12,101 bases of DNA from Nitromaritima sp964584125 (GCA_964584125.1 CAZOYP010000072.1:1-12101); one strand, 5' to 3'. Counted from the stretch's first letter, positions 1 through 7,097 are shown. The notes: generated by a model not told the origin, from the letters alone. Translations and numbers: made by a program.

Positions 1-65
1 GCTTTCGGGGATGCTGCAGGTTTTGCTTTCGGGGATGCTACACGTTTTGCTTTCGAAGAGAGCTC
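1..65 (-). repeat. 24-base tandem repeat in tolA
   Basis: Two 24-base units (1-24 and 25-48) begin with the same 15 bases and differ at three positions (16, 18 and 19 of the unit); a third, diverged partial unit starts at 49. Each unit encodes eight residues of a Lys-Ala-Lys-x-x-Ala-Ser-Pro pattern. The array may continue beyond the window edge. Repeats of this kind are usual in the extended linkers of TolA and TonB and can vary in copy number. Confidence 0.8.
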
Positions 66-218
66 AATCAGATCTAATCGAAATGTTGGAACAACAATTC
101 GATCCTGAGTTTTAGGGCTAGGAAAAAACATAACCCATGTAAAAAAAAGTAGATGCGCAAAAGTCGAATAGACCAGCATCTGATTAAAGTCGATTGACGG
201 TAAAAATTCAACACGCAT
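1..218 (-). CDS. tolA: TolA (TonB-like) protein, N-terminal part only
   Basis: This is the 5' end of a gene that runs off the left edge of the window; about 72 codons are present. The protein starts at an ATG 4 bases after the tolR stop. After a short polar start it has one hydrophobic segment (about residues 14-33), then a Lys/Ala/Pro/Ser-rich stretch. Within the membrane segment there is a Ser18-x3-His22 pair, the SxxxH arrangement of TolA and TonB that senses the TolQR or ExbBD motor. The Ala/Lys/Pro stretch is built from 24-base tandem repeats and fits the start of the periplasm-spanning domain. The third position behind TolQ and TolR types argues for TolA rather than TonB. The C-terminal domain that would decide this is not in the window. 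Confidence 0.75.
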   Translation of the reverse strand, partial: MRVEFLPSIDFNQMLVYSTFAHLLFFTWVMFFPSPKTQDRIVVPTFRLDLIELSSKAKRVASPKAKPAASPK

Positions 219-222
219 GAGT

Positions 223-615
223 TCAAGGTTCTGTTACCATCCCAATATTTTCAATGCCGGCTCGCCGCACTGTTGCAATAACTTTCATGACAAACCCGTA
301 ATCCAAAGCCTTATCCGCCTTTAAGTATACTCCCCCGTCTTGATTATCTCTTAGGTATTCTTTTGCCTTACTAGAGAGGACCAACAAATTAAACATTTCA
401 TCCTCATTCCAAAAAATTTTTTTGTTATTTTTAAGCGTAACACTCGGAATTTCTTTAACTTGAATTGGTTTAGTGGTCTCTTGAGGAAGTTGAACCTCCA
501 AACCATGTTGCATTAGAGGTGCAGTGATCATGAAGATCACTAATAAAACCAACATAACATCCACAAAAGGTGTCACGTTGATATCTGCCATCATAGGTCG
601 CCTTTTTCTCAGCAT
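223..615 (-). CDS. tolR: TolR, Tol-Pal motor subunit (ExbD/TolR family)
   Basis: A 130-residue inner-membrane protein with a short basic cytoplasmic start, one membrane segment (about residues 17-34) and a periplasmic domain. The family signature Asp-Ile-Asn-Val-Thr-Pro precedes the segment, and Asp19 in it matches the proton-path aspartate of TolR/ExbD. The C-terminus Ile-Gly-Met-Val-Thr-Glu-Pro resembles the TolR ending, which favours TolR over ExbD. It works with TolQ as the proton-driven motor that energises TolA. It follows tolQ by 43 bases and precedes tolA by 4. The ATG at 615 has no clear ribosome-binding site. An ATG at 594 has AAGG six bases upstream but would remove the basic start, so the start is somewhat uncertain. 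Confidence 0.88.
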   Translation of the reverse strand: MLRKRRPMMADINVTPFVDVMLVLLVIFMITAPLMQHGLEVQLPQETTKPIQVKEIPSVTLKNNKKIFWNEDEMFNLLVLSSKAKEYLRDNQDGGVYLKADKALDYGFVMKVIATVRRAGIENIGMVTEP

Positions 616-658
616 AATAAGATGACTGAAATAGAAAATATTTTTTTAATAATAGCGA

Positions 659-1420
659 TCAAAATAAATCCAATTCATTATTTTGAGTTAGCAAAGTATC
701 TTTCGAAAAATTCTTTTCTAACAAAAAAATGAAATCATGGGAGAAGTCATCCATATCACTGGTAAATGTTCTAATCTGATCACTAAGGTAGTTATAAAAA
801 ACCACTGCCGGAATCGCTGCAACCAATCCTGCCGCTGTAGCGATCAACGCTTCCGCAATTCCAGGAGCCACTCCGCCAATACTGGCTGATCCTTGAAACC
901 CAATTGTACTAAATGAAGTCATAATTCCCCATACCGTACCAAATAATCCTATGAACGGGGCTGTGCTGCCAGTAGTAGCCAAAAAATCCAAGCGGCGCGA
1001 AAGCCGGCTAATTTCAGCATTTATCGCTTTATTAACCGCTAAACCTATCCCTTTAATATCTCTTCCTGAGATAAATTTCTCGCTATCCGAAAAAAGAACT
1101 TTGGTGTTTTTTGATTGGGCCATCTCTTGAAATACATATAGTTCTCGGTACCCAACTAAAAAAACACGAGCAACGGTGCTGTATTGTAATTCGCGAGCAT
1201 AGTCATGTATATGAAGAAAGTTATTAGCCTTGGAGAAATATGAAAAAAAACGCCGATCCTCATCTCTAGCATTTTTGAAAAAAAAATATTTCTGAAAAAT
1301 GATCGCCCACGACACGACTGAGAACAAGAGTAAAAGCAACAAAACACTCTTAGCCATAATGCTAGAATTTAGCATCAGACTAATCACACTTAAAGTATTT
1401 TCAGGTATGGTTTCCTGCAC
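659..1420 (-). CDS. tolQ: TolQ, Tol-Pal motor subunit (MotA/TolQ/ExbB family)
   Basis: A 253-residue inner-membrane proton channel subunit. Three membrane segments lie at about residues 24-46, 148-172 and 187-212. The diagnostic motifs are Gly-Leu-Phe-Gly-Thr-Val-Trp-Gly-Ile-Met (158-167) and Ala-Pro-Gly-Ile-Ala-Glu-Ala-Leu-Ile-Ala-Thr-Ala (185-196), both very close to TolQ. The first segment also carries the TolQ-like Ser-Trp-Ala-Ile-Ile. Length is slightly above the usual 230 or so because of an acidic tail. The start is GTG at 1420: no ATG, GTG or TTG lies between it and an in-frame stop upstream, and it places the first membrane segment correctly. No good Shine-Dalgarno sequence is visible. 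First gene of a tolQ-tolR-tolA operon. Confidence 0.92.
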   Translation of the reverse strand: MQETIPENTLSVISLMLNSSIMAKSVLLLLLLFSVVSWAIIFQKYFFFKNARDEDRRFFSYFSKANNFLHIHDYARELQYSTVARVFLVGYRELYVFQEMAQSKNTKVLFSDSEKFISGRDIKGIGLAVNKAINAEISRLSRRLDFLATTGSTAPFIGLFGTVWGIMTSFSTIGFQGSASIGGVAPGIAEALIATAAGLVAAIPAVVFYNYLSDQIRTFTSDMDDFSHDFIFLLEKNFSKDTLLTQNNELDLF

Positions 1421-1493
1421 GGCAAGAATTTGGCCGCTTAGAGCAAGCCAAGCACCTCTATAAATTTTTTATTGTCAACTAATTAGCCAAACC

Positions 1494-1522
1494 AATATAG
1501 TAGAGCCTTGCATTATTGTCAA
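1494..1522 (-). promoter_or_regulatory. sigma70-type promoter for tolQRA
   Basis: On the minus strand TTGACA (1522-1517, 6 of 6 to consensus) is followed after 17 bases by TATATT (1499-1494, 5 of 6). Transcription would start near 1487, about 67 bases before the tolQ GTG. A second copy of TTGACAATAA lies downstream at 1478-1469 but has no -10 box at a suitable distance. Confidence 0.75.
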
Positions 1523-1632
1523 ATAAGGTTGGAGCTAAAAAAAGCCTTTTCTCACTATTTACCATCAAAAACACAGGACACCTTATTATGGTTTCTTAGT
1601 TCTTAAAAATAAATATTAGAAAATTCCTAAAG

Positions 1633-1656
1633 AAAAAAGTGAAACTATTTTTTCAC
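1633..1656 (-). terminator. weak intrinsic terminator of efp
   Basis: On the minus strand GTGAAA (1656-1651) pairs with TTTCAC (1644-1639) around a 6-base loop, followed directly by six T (1638-1633). The efp stop codon is inside the loop. The stem is short and AT-rich, so termination may be partial. Confidence 0.5.
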
Positions 1657-2217
1657 CCTTTCAAGATAGTTTCCAGAGGTGGTAGACACCTTAACCTTCT
1701 CACCAATTTCTATAAAGTTAGGAACCGTAACAACAAGGCCCGTTTCAAGAGTAGCTGGTTTACCACTCCCGGACGCGGTTGCTCCCTTGAGTGGAGGATC
1801 TGTTTCTATTACTTCCAACTCTACTGCTTCAGGAAGGGCAACACCTAAAGGTTTTTCTTTATAAAATTCTATTTGAACCGTGGTGTTTGGAAGAAGAAAT
1901 TTAACAGTTTCTTTTAATAACTCCTCATCTAGAAATATTTGTTCATAGGTTTCGCAATTCATAAAACAATACCCAGAAGGATCATTATATAAATATTCCA
2001 TCTTTGCCTGTTCTAAAGATAAACGCTCAACCTGCTCATCAGCTCGAAATTTCACCTCTGTCTGCAAACCATCTAAAAGATTTCTCAGTTTAACCTGACA
2101 GAAAGCCCGTCCCTTCCCAGGCGACCTATGCTCAGAGGTCATGACTCGATAAATCTTATCATTATGCTTAATTACAAAACCAGGACGGACTCCATTTCCA
2201 TTAACATAAGCTACCAT
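1645..2217 (-). CDS. efp: Elongation factor P
   Basis: A 190-residue cytosolic translation factor that binds between the ribosomal P and E sites and relieves stalling at proline runs. The three EF-P domains are present: an N-terminal KOW-like domain, a central OB domain, and a C-terminal OB domain with the EF-P signature Lys-Pro-Ala-Thr...Val-Pro-x-Phe-Ile-x-Ile-Gly (153-172). The tip loop reads Ser-Pro-Gly-Lys-Gly-Arg with Lys35 at the position modified in other bacteria (beta-lysylated in E. coli), so rhamnosylation, which needs Arg, is not expected. No modification enzyme lies in the window. The start is the ATG at 2217, with GGAG six bases upstream; a TTG at 2241 would add eight residues that the family lacks. 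It has its own promoter and a weak terminator. Confidence 0.95.
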   Translation of the reverse strand: MVAYVNGNGVRPGFVIKHNDKIYRVMTSEHRSPGKGRAFCQVKLRNLLDGLQTEVKFRADEQVERLSLEQAKMEYLYNDPSGYCFMNCETYEQIFLDEELLKETVKFLLPNTTVQIEFYKEKPLGVALPEAVELEVIETDPPLKGATASGSGKPATLETGLVVTVPNFIEIGEKVKVSTTSGNYLERVKK

Positions 2218-2279
2218 GTTATGCTCCGAATACTTTAGCAACCAAACAGGAATATAACCCTATCAATATTTTTTAAGTG

Positions 2280-2307
2280 ATTATAGCTACCGTTCGAATA
2301 GAAGCAA
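2280..2307 (-). promoter_or_regulatory. sigma70-type promoter for efp
   Basis: On the minus strand TTGCTT (2307-2302, 3 of 6) is followed after 16 bases by a perfect TATAAT (2285-2280). Start of transcription would be near 2273, leaving a leader of about 56 bases. It lies in the 136-base divergent gap between efp and the methyltransferase gene; no convincing plus-strand promoter was found there. Confidence 0.6.
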
Positions 2308-2353
2308 GTTAAATAAGGTTTTATACAAAATTCTTAATTCATAACAATATCGA

Positions 2354-3007
2354 ATGAAATGTCCTCTTTGTAATTACCATCCCTGCCTTTTTCTTGTGAA
2401 AGGTGATGCCAGAGAATATTGGTCTTGTGAAAAATGTCACCTCATTTTTGTTCCACCTAAATTTTTTATTTCAAATAAAAAAGAAATTGAGCGCTACTTG
2501 GAACACAACAATACTCTGGACAACCAAGGATATGTAAAAATGTTTGAAGAAAAAATTACCACTATTAATAAAATATGTCCTGGAATAAATACTGTTCTAG
2601 ATTATGGATGCGGCTACGAACCTGTGCTCAAAAAGCTATTGGAACGAGGGGGATATCAAGCGCATGGTTATGACCTAAATTTTTTCTCCAGTGAAGAACT
2701 TGGAGAAAAGTATGACCTAATCATTTCAACTGAGACCTTCGAACACATAAAAAAACCCGGCGAGGATCTAGCACGTCTGATGCCAAAAATATCGAGCAAA
2801 GGATACTTGGCTATAATGACCCGTTTTTATCCTTTAAAAAATAACTCCTTATGTCCTGAGTCTTTTAGCGACTGGTATTATAAGCGTGACCCAACGCATA
2901 TCGCGTTCTATAGTCAAAAAACATTTTCATGGATAGCGAACGAATTCAAAATGAATATCTGTTATAACAATAATTTTGATTTCACTATATTTCAAAGAAA
3001 GCAATAA
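2354..3007 (+). CDS. Zinc-ribbon class I SAM-dependent methyltransferase
   Basis: A 217-residue soluble protein. Two CxxC pairs (Cys3/Cys6 and Cys25/Cys28) form a likely zinc ribbon. A Rossmann methyltransferase domain follows: motif I Asp-Tyr-Gly-Cys-Gly (83-87), the acidic ribose-binding residue Asp107 in Gly-Tyr-Asp-Leu, and a Glu-His-Ile-Lys-Lys-Pro stretch (130-135) typical of the UbiG-like group. The C-terminal His-Ile-Ala-Phe-Tyr-Ser (182-187) is a common motif of this group. The substrate cannot be told. The stop codon lies 8 bases before ettA and overlaps its ribosome-binding site, so the two are probably co-transcribed and coupled. The ATG lacks a visible Shine-Dalgarno sequence. 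Confidence 0.82.
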   Translation: MKCPLCNYHPCLFLVKGDAREYWSCEKCHLIFVPPKFFISNKKEIERYLEHNNTLDNQGYVKMFEEKITTINKICPGINTVLDYGCGYEPVLKKLLERGGYQAHGYDLNFFSSEELGEKYDLIISTETFEHIKKPGEDLARLMPKISSKGYLAIMTRFYPLKNNSLCPESFSDWYYKRDPTHIAFYSQKTFSWIANEFKMNICYNNNFDFTIFQRKQ

Positions 3008-3015
3008 GGAGGACT

Positions 3016-4689
3016 ATGGCAGGAGAATACGTATTTACCATCAGTAGCCTTTCAAAGTCTTACAACGCTAATACCGTTCTGGAAAACATCAATCTATCTT
3101 TTTATCACGGAGCCAAGATAGGCATCGTCGGCGAAAATGGTTCTGGAAAATCGACCCTGCTAAAAATCATGGCAGGCGAAGATAAAGAATTCAATGGGAA
3201 AGCGGATCCCCTTAAGGGTGTCCGAATTGGATTTATCTCACAAGAACCGCGCCTAGATATTAGTAAAACCGTAAGGGAAAATGTAGAAGAAGCTTTCTCT
3301 GATATTAAAAAACTACTCAATGAGTTTAACGAGGTAAGTGTAAAAATGGGGGGGCCTTTATCAGATACCGAGATGGAAAAAGCTCTCGAAAAAATGGGAC
3401 GACTGCAAGATCAAATTGACTCAGTAGATGGATGGGAACTGGACCGCCAAGTCAATGTCGCCATGGACGCACTGGTACTTCCTCCAGATGACCAACAATC
3501 TTCGACCTTATCGGGTGGAGAAGTTCGACGAGTAGCATTGTGCCGTACCCTTCTTCAAAAACCAGATATTCTTCTTCTTGACGAGCCCACAAACCACCTT
3601 GATGCAGAAACAGTTCAATGGGTAGAAGAAACTCTTGCCAATTATCCAGGTAACGTAATTGTTTCCACCCATGATCGTTATTTTCTAGATAATATTACAA
3701 AATGGATCCTTGAATTAGAGAATGGACGAGGTATTCCATTTGAAGGTAATTACACAGCATGGCTGGAACAAAAATCAGAACTGCTTAAGCGAAGAGATAA
3801 AACGGCTTCTAGTTTACAGAAAAAAGTTGACCAAGAACTGGAGTGGCTTCGCGCCAGTCCTAGCGCGCGTCGAAAAAAAAATAAAAGCCGCATAAATGAC
3901 TATGAGAAACTCGTATCTCAAAAAATTGAGGTTGATGAAAATACACTCGATATACAAATCGATCCTGGCCCTCAGTTAGGGGAAAAAGTAATTGAAGTCT
4001 CAGGCTTAACTAAAGGTTACAAAGATAATCCCCTTATAAAAGATTTAACATTTTCTATTCCACGTGGCGCAGTTATCGGATTGATCGGGCCCAATGGAAC
4101 CGGGAAAACAACTCTCTTTCGAATGGTTGTAGGTGAAGAATCTCCTGATTCAGGGAAAATAGAAATCGGCTCCTCTGTAAAGCTGTCATACGTTGACCAA
4201 CATCGTCATGACCTTGACGATGGAAAAACTATTTTTGAAGAAATTACTAGCGGTACCGATCAGATAGAAGTTTGTGGTAAACCAATCAATTCCCGATCTT
4301 ATGTGGGGAAATTCAACTTTAAGGGTAGTGATCAACAAAAAAAAGTGGGTAATTTATCTGGGGGAGAGCGCAATCGAGTTCACTTAGCAAAATTACTCCG
4401 ACGAGGGGGGAATGTCTTACTTCTTGACGAACCTACTAATGACCTTGATGTCACTACTTTACGTAATCTAGAGAGCGCAATCCTGAATTTTAGTGGCTGT
4501 GTTTTGGTAATTAGCCATGATCGTTTTTTCTTAAATCGTATCTGCACTCACCTGCTAATATTCGAAGGGGAAAGTAAAGTACGATGGTTCGAAGGAAATT
4601 TTGAGGAATACCAAGAAAAACGAAGAGAGGAACTGGGCGGAAAGGAAGAAAATAGACGGTCCAAATATAAAAAACTAACCATTCGTTGA
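3016..4689 (+). CDS. ettA: EttA, energy-dependent translational throttle (ABC-F ATPase)
   Basis: A 557-residue cytosolic ABC-F protein with two ATPase domains and no membrane part; E. coli EttA has 555. Domain 1: Walker A Gly-Glu-Asn-Gly-Ser-Gly-Lys-Ser-Thr (39-47), signature LSGGE (165-169), Walker B LLLDEP (186-191). The linker with the charged ribosome-contacting segment is at about 250-320. Domain 2: Walker A (358-366), LSGGE (447-451), LLLDEP (468-473). Long stretches match EttA closely, including Gly-Arg-Phe-Asn-Phe-Lys-Gly-like residues at 431-437 and the Trp-Phe-Glu-Gly-Asn-Phe near the end. EttA binds the ribosomal E site and gates entry into elongation according to the ATP/ADP ratio. 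Start: AAGGAGG (3006-3012) lies three bases before the ATG. A G7 run (about 3348-3354) sits inside the frame. Confidence 0.95.
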   Translation: MAGEYVFTISSLSKSYNANTVLENINLSFYHGAKIGIVGENGSGKSTLLKIMAGEDKEFNGKADPLKGVRIGFISQEPRLDISKTVRENVEEAFSDIKKLLNEFNEVSVKMGGPLSDTEMEKALEKMGRLQDQIDSVDGWELDRQVNVAMDALVLPPDDQQSSTLSGGEVRRVALCRTLLQKPDILLLDEPTNHLDAETVQWVEETLANYPGNVIVSTHDRYFLDNITKWILELENGRGIPFEGNYTAWLEQKSELLKRRDKTASSLQKKVDQELEWLRASPSARRKKNKSRINDYEKLVSQKIEVDENTLDIQIDPGPQLGEKVIEVSGLTKGYKDNPLIKDLTFSIPRGAVIGLIGPNGTGKTTLFRMVVGEESPDSGKIEIGSSVKLSYVDQHRHDLDDGKTIFEEITSGTDQIEVCGKPINSRSYVGKFNFKGSDQQKKVGNLSGGERNRVHLAKLLRRGGNVLLLDEPTNDLDVTTLRNLESAILNFSGCVLVISHDRFFLNRICTHLLIFEGESKVRWFEGNFEEYQEKRREELGGKEENRRSKYKKLTIR

Positions 4690-4690
4690 T

Positions 4691-4723
4691 GCAAGCTACG
4701 TGTGAAAAGCAACGTCAACTTGC
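4691..4723. terminator. hairpin between convergent ettA and cytochrome c gene
   Basis: GCAAG (4691-4695) pairs with CTTGC (4719-4723) and ACGT (4698-4701) with ACGT (4712-4715), separated by a small internal loop. It sits right after the ettA stop and overlaps the stop of the opposing cytochrome gene. It could slow both polymerases, but no T run follows on either strand, so a true intrinsic terminator is doubtful. Confidence 0.35.
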
Positions 4724-5224
4724 AAAACGCTTCAGGTAATGAATGATCTGCCAAATATCCTCGTCACTCAGAGTAAACTTGTGAGCTGGCATGGCCGTTC
4801 CTTTAGATCCATTTTTAATAATCCAAAACAATTGGCCATCTGACAGGGATCTCATTGTATCTGCACAGGTAAAATTTCTCGGTGCGGGTTCTAACCCTCG
4901 TGCCAAAAGTCCATTCCCATTGCCTCGAATACCATGGCACATTTTACAAGCGGTGGGTTTTGCTTCTTTCTGATAAAGTAATTTTCCTCGCCCAATATTT
5001 TTTTCGGTAGCATACAAGGGATTTGGTTTAAGAACATACCTTGAAGGAGCTTTTTTGGTTTTACGCAACTGAGGGCAAATTCCTGAGGCAACAATCAGAT
5101 TAGTAGGATTTATAGATGCCTGGAATGGATAGAGTTTTGGAGGTCTTAACTGAGGATTTGCTGATACCTGTGCCACTAGTAATACAAAAAAAGAGGTTGT
5201 AAATACCAAGAGAAAAAATTTCAA
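4715..5224 (-). CDS. Periplasmic monoheme cytochrome c with extra cysteine pair (paralogue 1)
   Basis: A 169-residue class I cytochrome c. A hydrophobic signal peptide spans about residues 1-22. The heme site is Cys-Lys-Met-Cys-His (93-97) and the likely distal ligand is Met145 in Gly-Thr-Ala-Met-Pro. Beyond the heme cysteines it carries Cys50, in Cys-Pro-Gln-Leu-Arg, and Cys120, in Asn-Phe-Thr-Cys. The cytochrome encoded at 5413-5943 has both at equivalent positions and is a clear paralogue. The start is TTG at 5224: an in-frame TAA lies two codons upstream, and an AAAGGAGG sequence precedes it, separated by a G-run. Probably a soluble or anchored electron carrier; its partner is unknown. 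It is last in the minus-strand cytochrome block, 188 bases after the preceding gene. Confidence 0.87.
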   Translation of the reverse strand: MKFFLLVFTTSFFVLLVAQVSANPQLRPPKLYPFQASINPTNLIVASGICPQLRKTKKAPSRYVLKPNPLYATEKNIGRGKLLYQKEAKPTACKMCHGIRGNGNGLLARGLEPAPRNFTCADTMRSLSDGQLFWIIKNGSKGTAMPAHKFTLSDEDIWQIIHYLKRFAS

Positions 5225-5230
5225 AGCTTA

Positions 5231-5244
5231 CCCCCCCCTCCTTT
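5231..5244 (-). promoter_or_regulatory. ribosome-binding site merged with a G8 tract
   Basis: On the minus strand the order is AAAGGA, then eight G (5238-5231), then TAAGCT, then the TTG start. The Shine-Dalgarno core runs into the homopolymer, so the effective spacing depends on tract length. The site decides the TTG start, since a stop codon lies just upstream in frame. Confidence 0.75.
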
Positions 5245-5288
5245 CAAATTCCGCTACCTTAGCTTAAAAAGTATCAAGAGAAAGTGGG

Positions 5289-5314
5289 CTTAGAAACTAG
5301 CAATTGTTTCCAAG
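5289..5314 (-). other. hairpin in the intergenic region between two cytochrome c genes
   Basis: On the minus strand CTTGGAAAC (5314-5306) can pair with GTTTCTAAG (5297-5289) over nine base pairs, one of them G-U, with an 8-base loop. It lies about 100 bases after the upstream cytochrome stop and 65 before the downstream start. No T run follows. It could be an RNA processing or attenuation element. The rest of the 188-base gap (5225-5412) shows nothing recognisable apart from the ribosome-binding site. Confidence 0.35.
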
Positions 5315-5412
5315 AAGAGGCGAGCATCAACTGAATTGATATAACACTAAAGAAAGTTACCTCCTTCAGGTTAGATACTCTAAAACATTGCCTAACTTTG
5401 ATCCTTTAAGCT

Positions 5413-5943
5413 CTAGTTAGCAAGAGTCCTAAGATATAGAATGATTTGCCAGACTTGCCCATCTGTCAAATTTTTGTAAGCATTCATCCCTGTACCAGGC
5501 AATCCGTTTTTCACAACCCAAAACATCTGGCCATCTGGTATGTCTTTCATCGTCTCAGAGCAAGAAAAATTTCTTGGAGGTGGATTCAGACCAGGAGCCA
5601 TCATTCCCATACCATTTCCAGTTGATCCATGACAAATCTTGCACGCTGTCGGCTGCGCGTCTGTATGAAAAAGCGCCTCTCCCGCAAACAAGTTATTCGA
5701 ATTCGATTCTAGCGGATTTTTTAATTTCAAAAACTCATCAGGTGCCGACGTAGTGTAACGTATCTGCGGACATGTGCCTTTCCCCATGTGCCCTGTTCCG
5801 TGATGCATGTCGTGCTGCCTATATTGCCTTAAACCATGCCTAACACTAGGACCAGAAAAAGCTTCTCCAATATAATATAGGAAAAAAATTAAGCCGATAA
5901 AAAACACCAAAGATCTAGAGACAAAATGTGCAAAGTAGGCCAT
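5413..5943 (-). CDS. Monoheme cytochrome c with His/Met-rich segment (paralogue 2)
   Basis: A 176-residue protein. The hydrophobic stretch at about residues 10-30 is a signal peptide or an uncleaved membrane anchor. The heme site is Cys-Lys-Ile-Cys-His (101-105), with Met153 as the probable distal ligand. It aligns with the 4715-5224 protein through most of its length, including the extra Cys58 (Cys-Pro-Gln-Ile-Arg) and Cys128 (Asn-Phe-Ser-Cys). Between the leader and Cys58 there is a cluster of five histidines and two methionines (His36 to Met53), absent from its paralogue and suggestive of metal binding. The ATG has no obvious ribosome-binding site; a 13-base palindrome (AGAATT-T-AATTCT) occupies 5944-5956 just upstream. 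It lies 83 bases after the peroxidase gene with no terminator seen, so co-transcription is plausible. Confidence 0.87.
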   Translation of the reverse strand: MAYFAHFVSRSLVFFIGLIFFLYYIGEAFSGPSVRHGLRQYRQHDMHHGTGHMGKGTCPQIRYTTSAPDEFLKLKNPLESNSNNLFAGEALFHTDAQPTACKICHGSTGNGMGMMAPGLNPPPRNFSCSETMKDIPDGQMFWVVKNGLPGTGMNAYKNLTDGQVWQIILYLRTLAN

Positions 5944-6026
5944 AGAATTTAATTCTAGCTTTAGGTCAAACTATCATACTCACCACAGGTTATGTTTACG
6001 AGAATCACCCAACAAAGTTTATTCCT

Positions 6027-7097
6027 TTATTGTGGAAACTCTGTAGGCGCTTTCACATGCTGCCAACCCTCTCCTTCCAAGGTACGAAGCATTTCTAACA
6101 AATCGTTTATCTCCGAATCTGTAAGGTTGAGTGGTATGACCTGATTATCCAAGAAAGGATTTTTGACACCTCCCTTGTTATAATGTGCAATTACATCTTT
6201 TAGCGTTGCAAATCTACCATCATGCATATAGGGGGCAGTCTTGGTAATTTCTCTAAGTGTTGGAGTCTTAAATGCCCCTAAATCTTTTTCGCTTTTGCTC
6301 ACTCGATAACGACCTAAATCTATAGTATCAGAATCGTCCCAACCAATCCCTATGTTATGAAACTGCTCGTCAGAAAAATTCGTGCCCATATGACAAAGGT
6401 TACATCGCGCCTTATCAAAAAAAAGCTTCTTACCTCTCTTTGCAGACTCTGAAATTGCGCCTTGATCTCCGTCATAGTCAAAACGATCAAAAGGACTGTT
6501 CCCCGAAACTAACGTTCTTTGAAAAGAAGCAATCGCTCTACCAACATTTTCTTTAGTTAATTTATTTACCCCATAAACATCACTAAATAGCTTTTTATAA
6601 CCTTCGATACTGTTGATTTTTTTAATTAATTCGTCATGGCTTGTAAATCCATGCTCAATTAAATTGGCAAATGGTCCGATCGACTGATCTTCTAAAGTAG
6701 CCGCGCGGCCATCCCAAAACTGGGCTTTGCTAAAACCCCGATTGATGGCAGTTGGGGCGCTTCTACCCCCTTGTTGGCTATTAATTCCAGTTGAAACAGG
6801 CTGCCCATCAGTGAATGCCAGAGCTGGCATATGGCAACTTGCGCAAGCTATTGTATTATTGGCTGAAAGACGTTTGTCAAAGAAAAGCAGACGCCCCAAC
6901 TCAATTTTTTCTTTAGTCATCGGGTTGTCTTGTGGAACTTTAAATGCTTCCTCATCCAGTCCAAGTGGAATTTTTAGCTCATAGGATGCTTCAGAAGCAG
7001 CTTCGACAGTCAAAGGATAAACAACCCATAAGGAAAAAACAGCACTTAAAAATATACACATCATCAACCATTTTTTTTTATTATTTTTACTTACCAT
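6027..7097 (-). CDS. Diheme cytochrome c peroxidase (CcpA/MauG family)
   Basis: A 356-residue periplasmic protein. A signal peptide spans about residues 1-34, with a basic start (Lys-Asn-Asn-Lys-Lys-Lys). Heme sites are Cys-Ala-Ser-Cys-His (85-89) and Cys-Asn-Leu-Cys-His (232-236). Family landmarks include Gly-Arg-Leu-Leu-Phe-Phe-Asp, Phe-Trp-Asp-Gly-Arg (127-131) and Tyr-Met-His-Asp-Gly (290-294), in which Met291 is the likely ligand of one heme. Such enzymes reduce hydrogen peroxide to water with electrons from small cytochromes c or cupredoxins; MauG relatives instead oxidise protein residues. Canonical peroxidase function is favoured by length and motifs but not proved. Start: ATG at 7097 has AAGGAG eight bases upstream; a GTG at 7106 would be only three bases from it. 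The flanking cytochromes are natural electron donors. Confidence 0.92.
   Translation of the reverse strand: MVSKNNKKKWLMMCIFLSAVFSLWVVYPLTVEAASEASYELKIPLGLDEEAFKVPQDNPMTKEKIELGRLLFFDKRLSANNTIACASCHMPALAFTDGQPVSTGINSQQGGRSAPTAINRGFSKAQFWDGRAATLEDQSIGPFANLIEHGFTSHDELIKKINSIEGYKKLFSDVYGVNKLTKENVGRAIASFQRTLVSGNSPFDRFDYDGDQGAISESAKRGKKLFFDKARCNLCHMGTNFSDEQFHNIGIGWDDSDTIDLGRYRVSKSEKDLGAFKTPTLREITKTAPYMHDGRFATLKDVIAHYNKGGVKNPFLDNQVIPLNLTDSEINDLLEMLRTLEGEGWQHVKAPTEFPQ

Noticed and set aside
223..1420. ExbB/ExbD/TonB iron-uptake motor instead of TolQRA
   Set aside because: The TolQ-type Ser-Trp-Ala-Ile-Ile and Ala-Pro-Gly-Ile-Ala-Glu motifs and the TolR-like C-terminus fit Tol better, and no TonB-dependent receptor is nearby; the missing TolA C-terminus keeps some doubt.
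2218..2241. TTG start adding eight residues to EF-P
   Set aside because: EF-P proteins begin just before the Arg-Pro-Gly motif, and GGAG lies six bases before the ATG at 2217, within the would-be extension.
3348..3354. G7 run inside ettA as a frameshift or phase-variation site
   Set aside because: The reading frame is intact on both sides and the protein matches EttA through the region; nothing suggests slippage is used.
5326..5340. ATCAA-N5-TTGAT upstream of a cytochrome c gene, reminiscent of an FNR/Anr box
   Set aside because: The FNR consensus is TTGAT-N4-ATCAA; here the half-sites are in the reverse order and the spacer is five, so it does not fit the known site.
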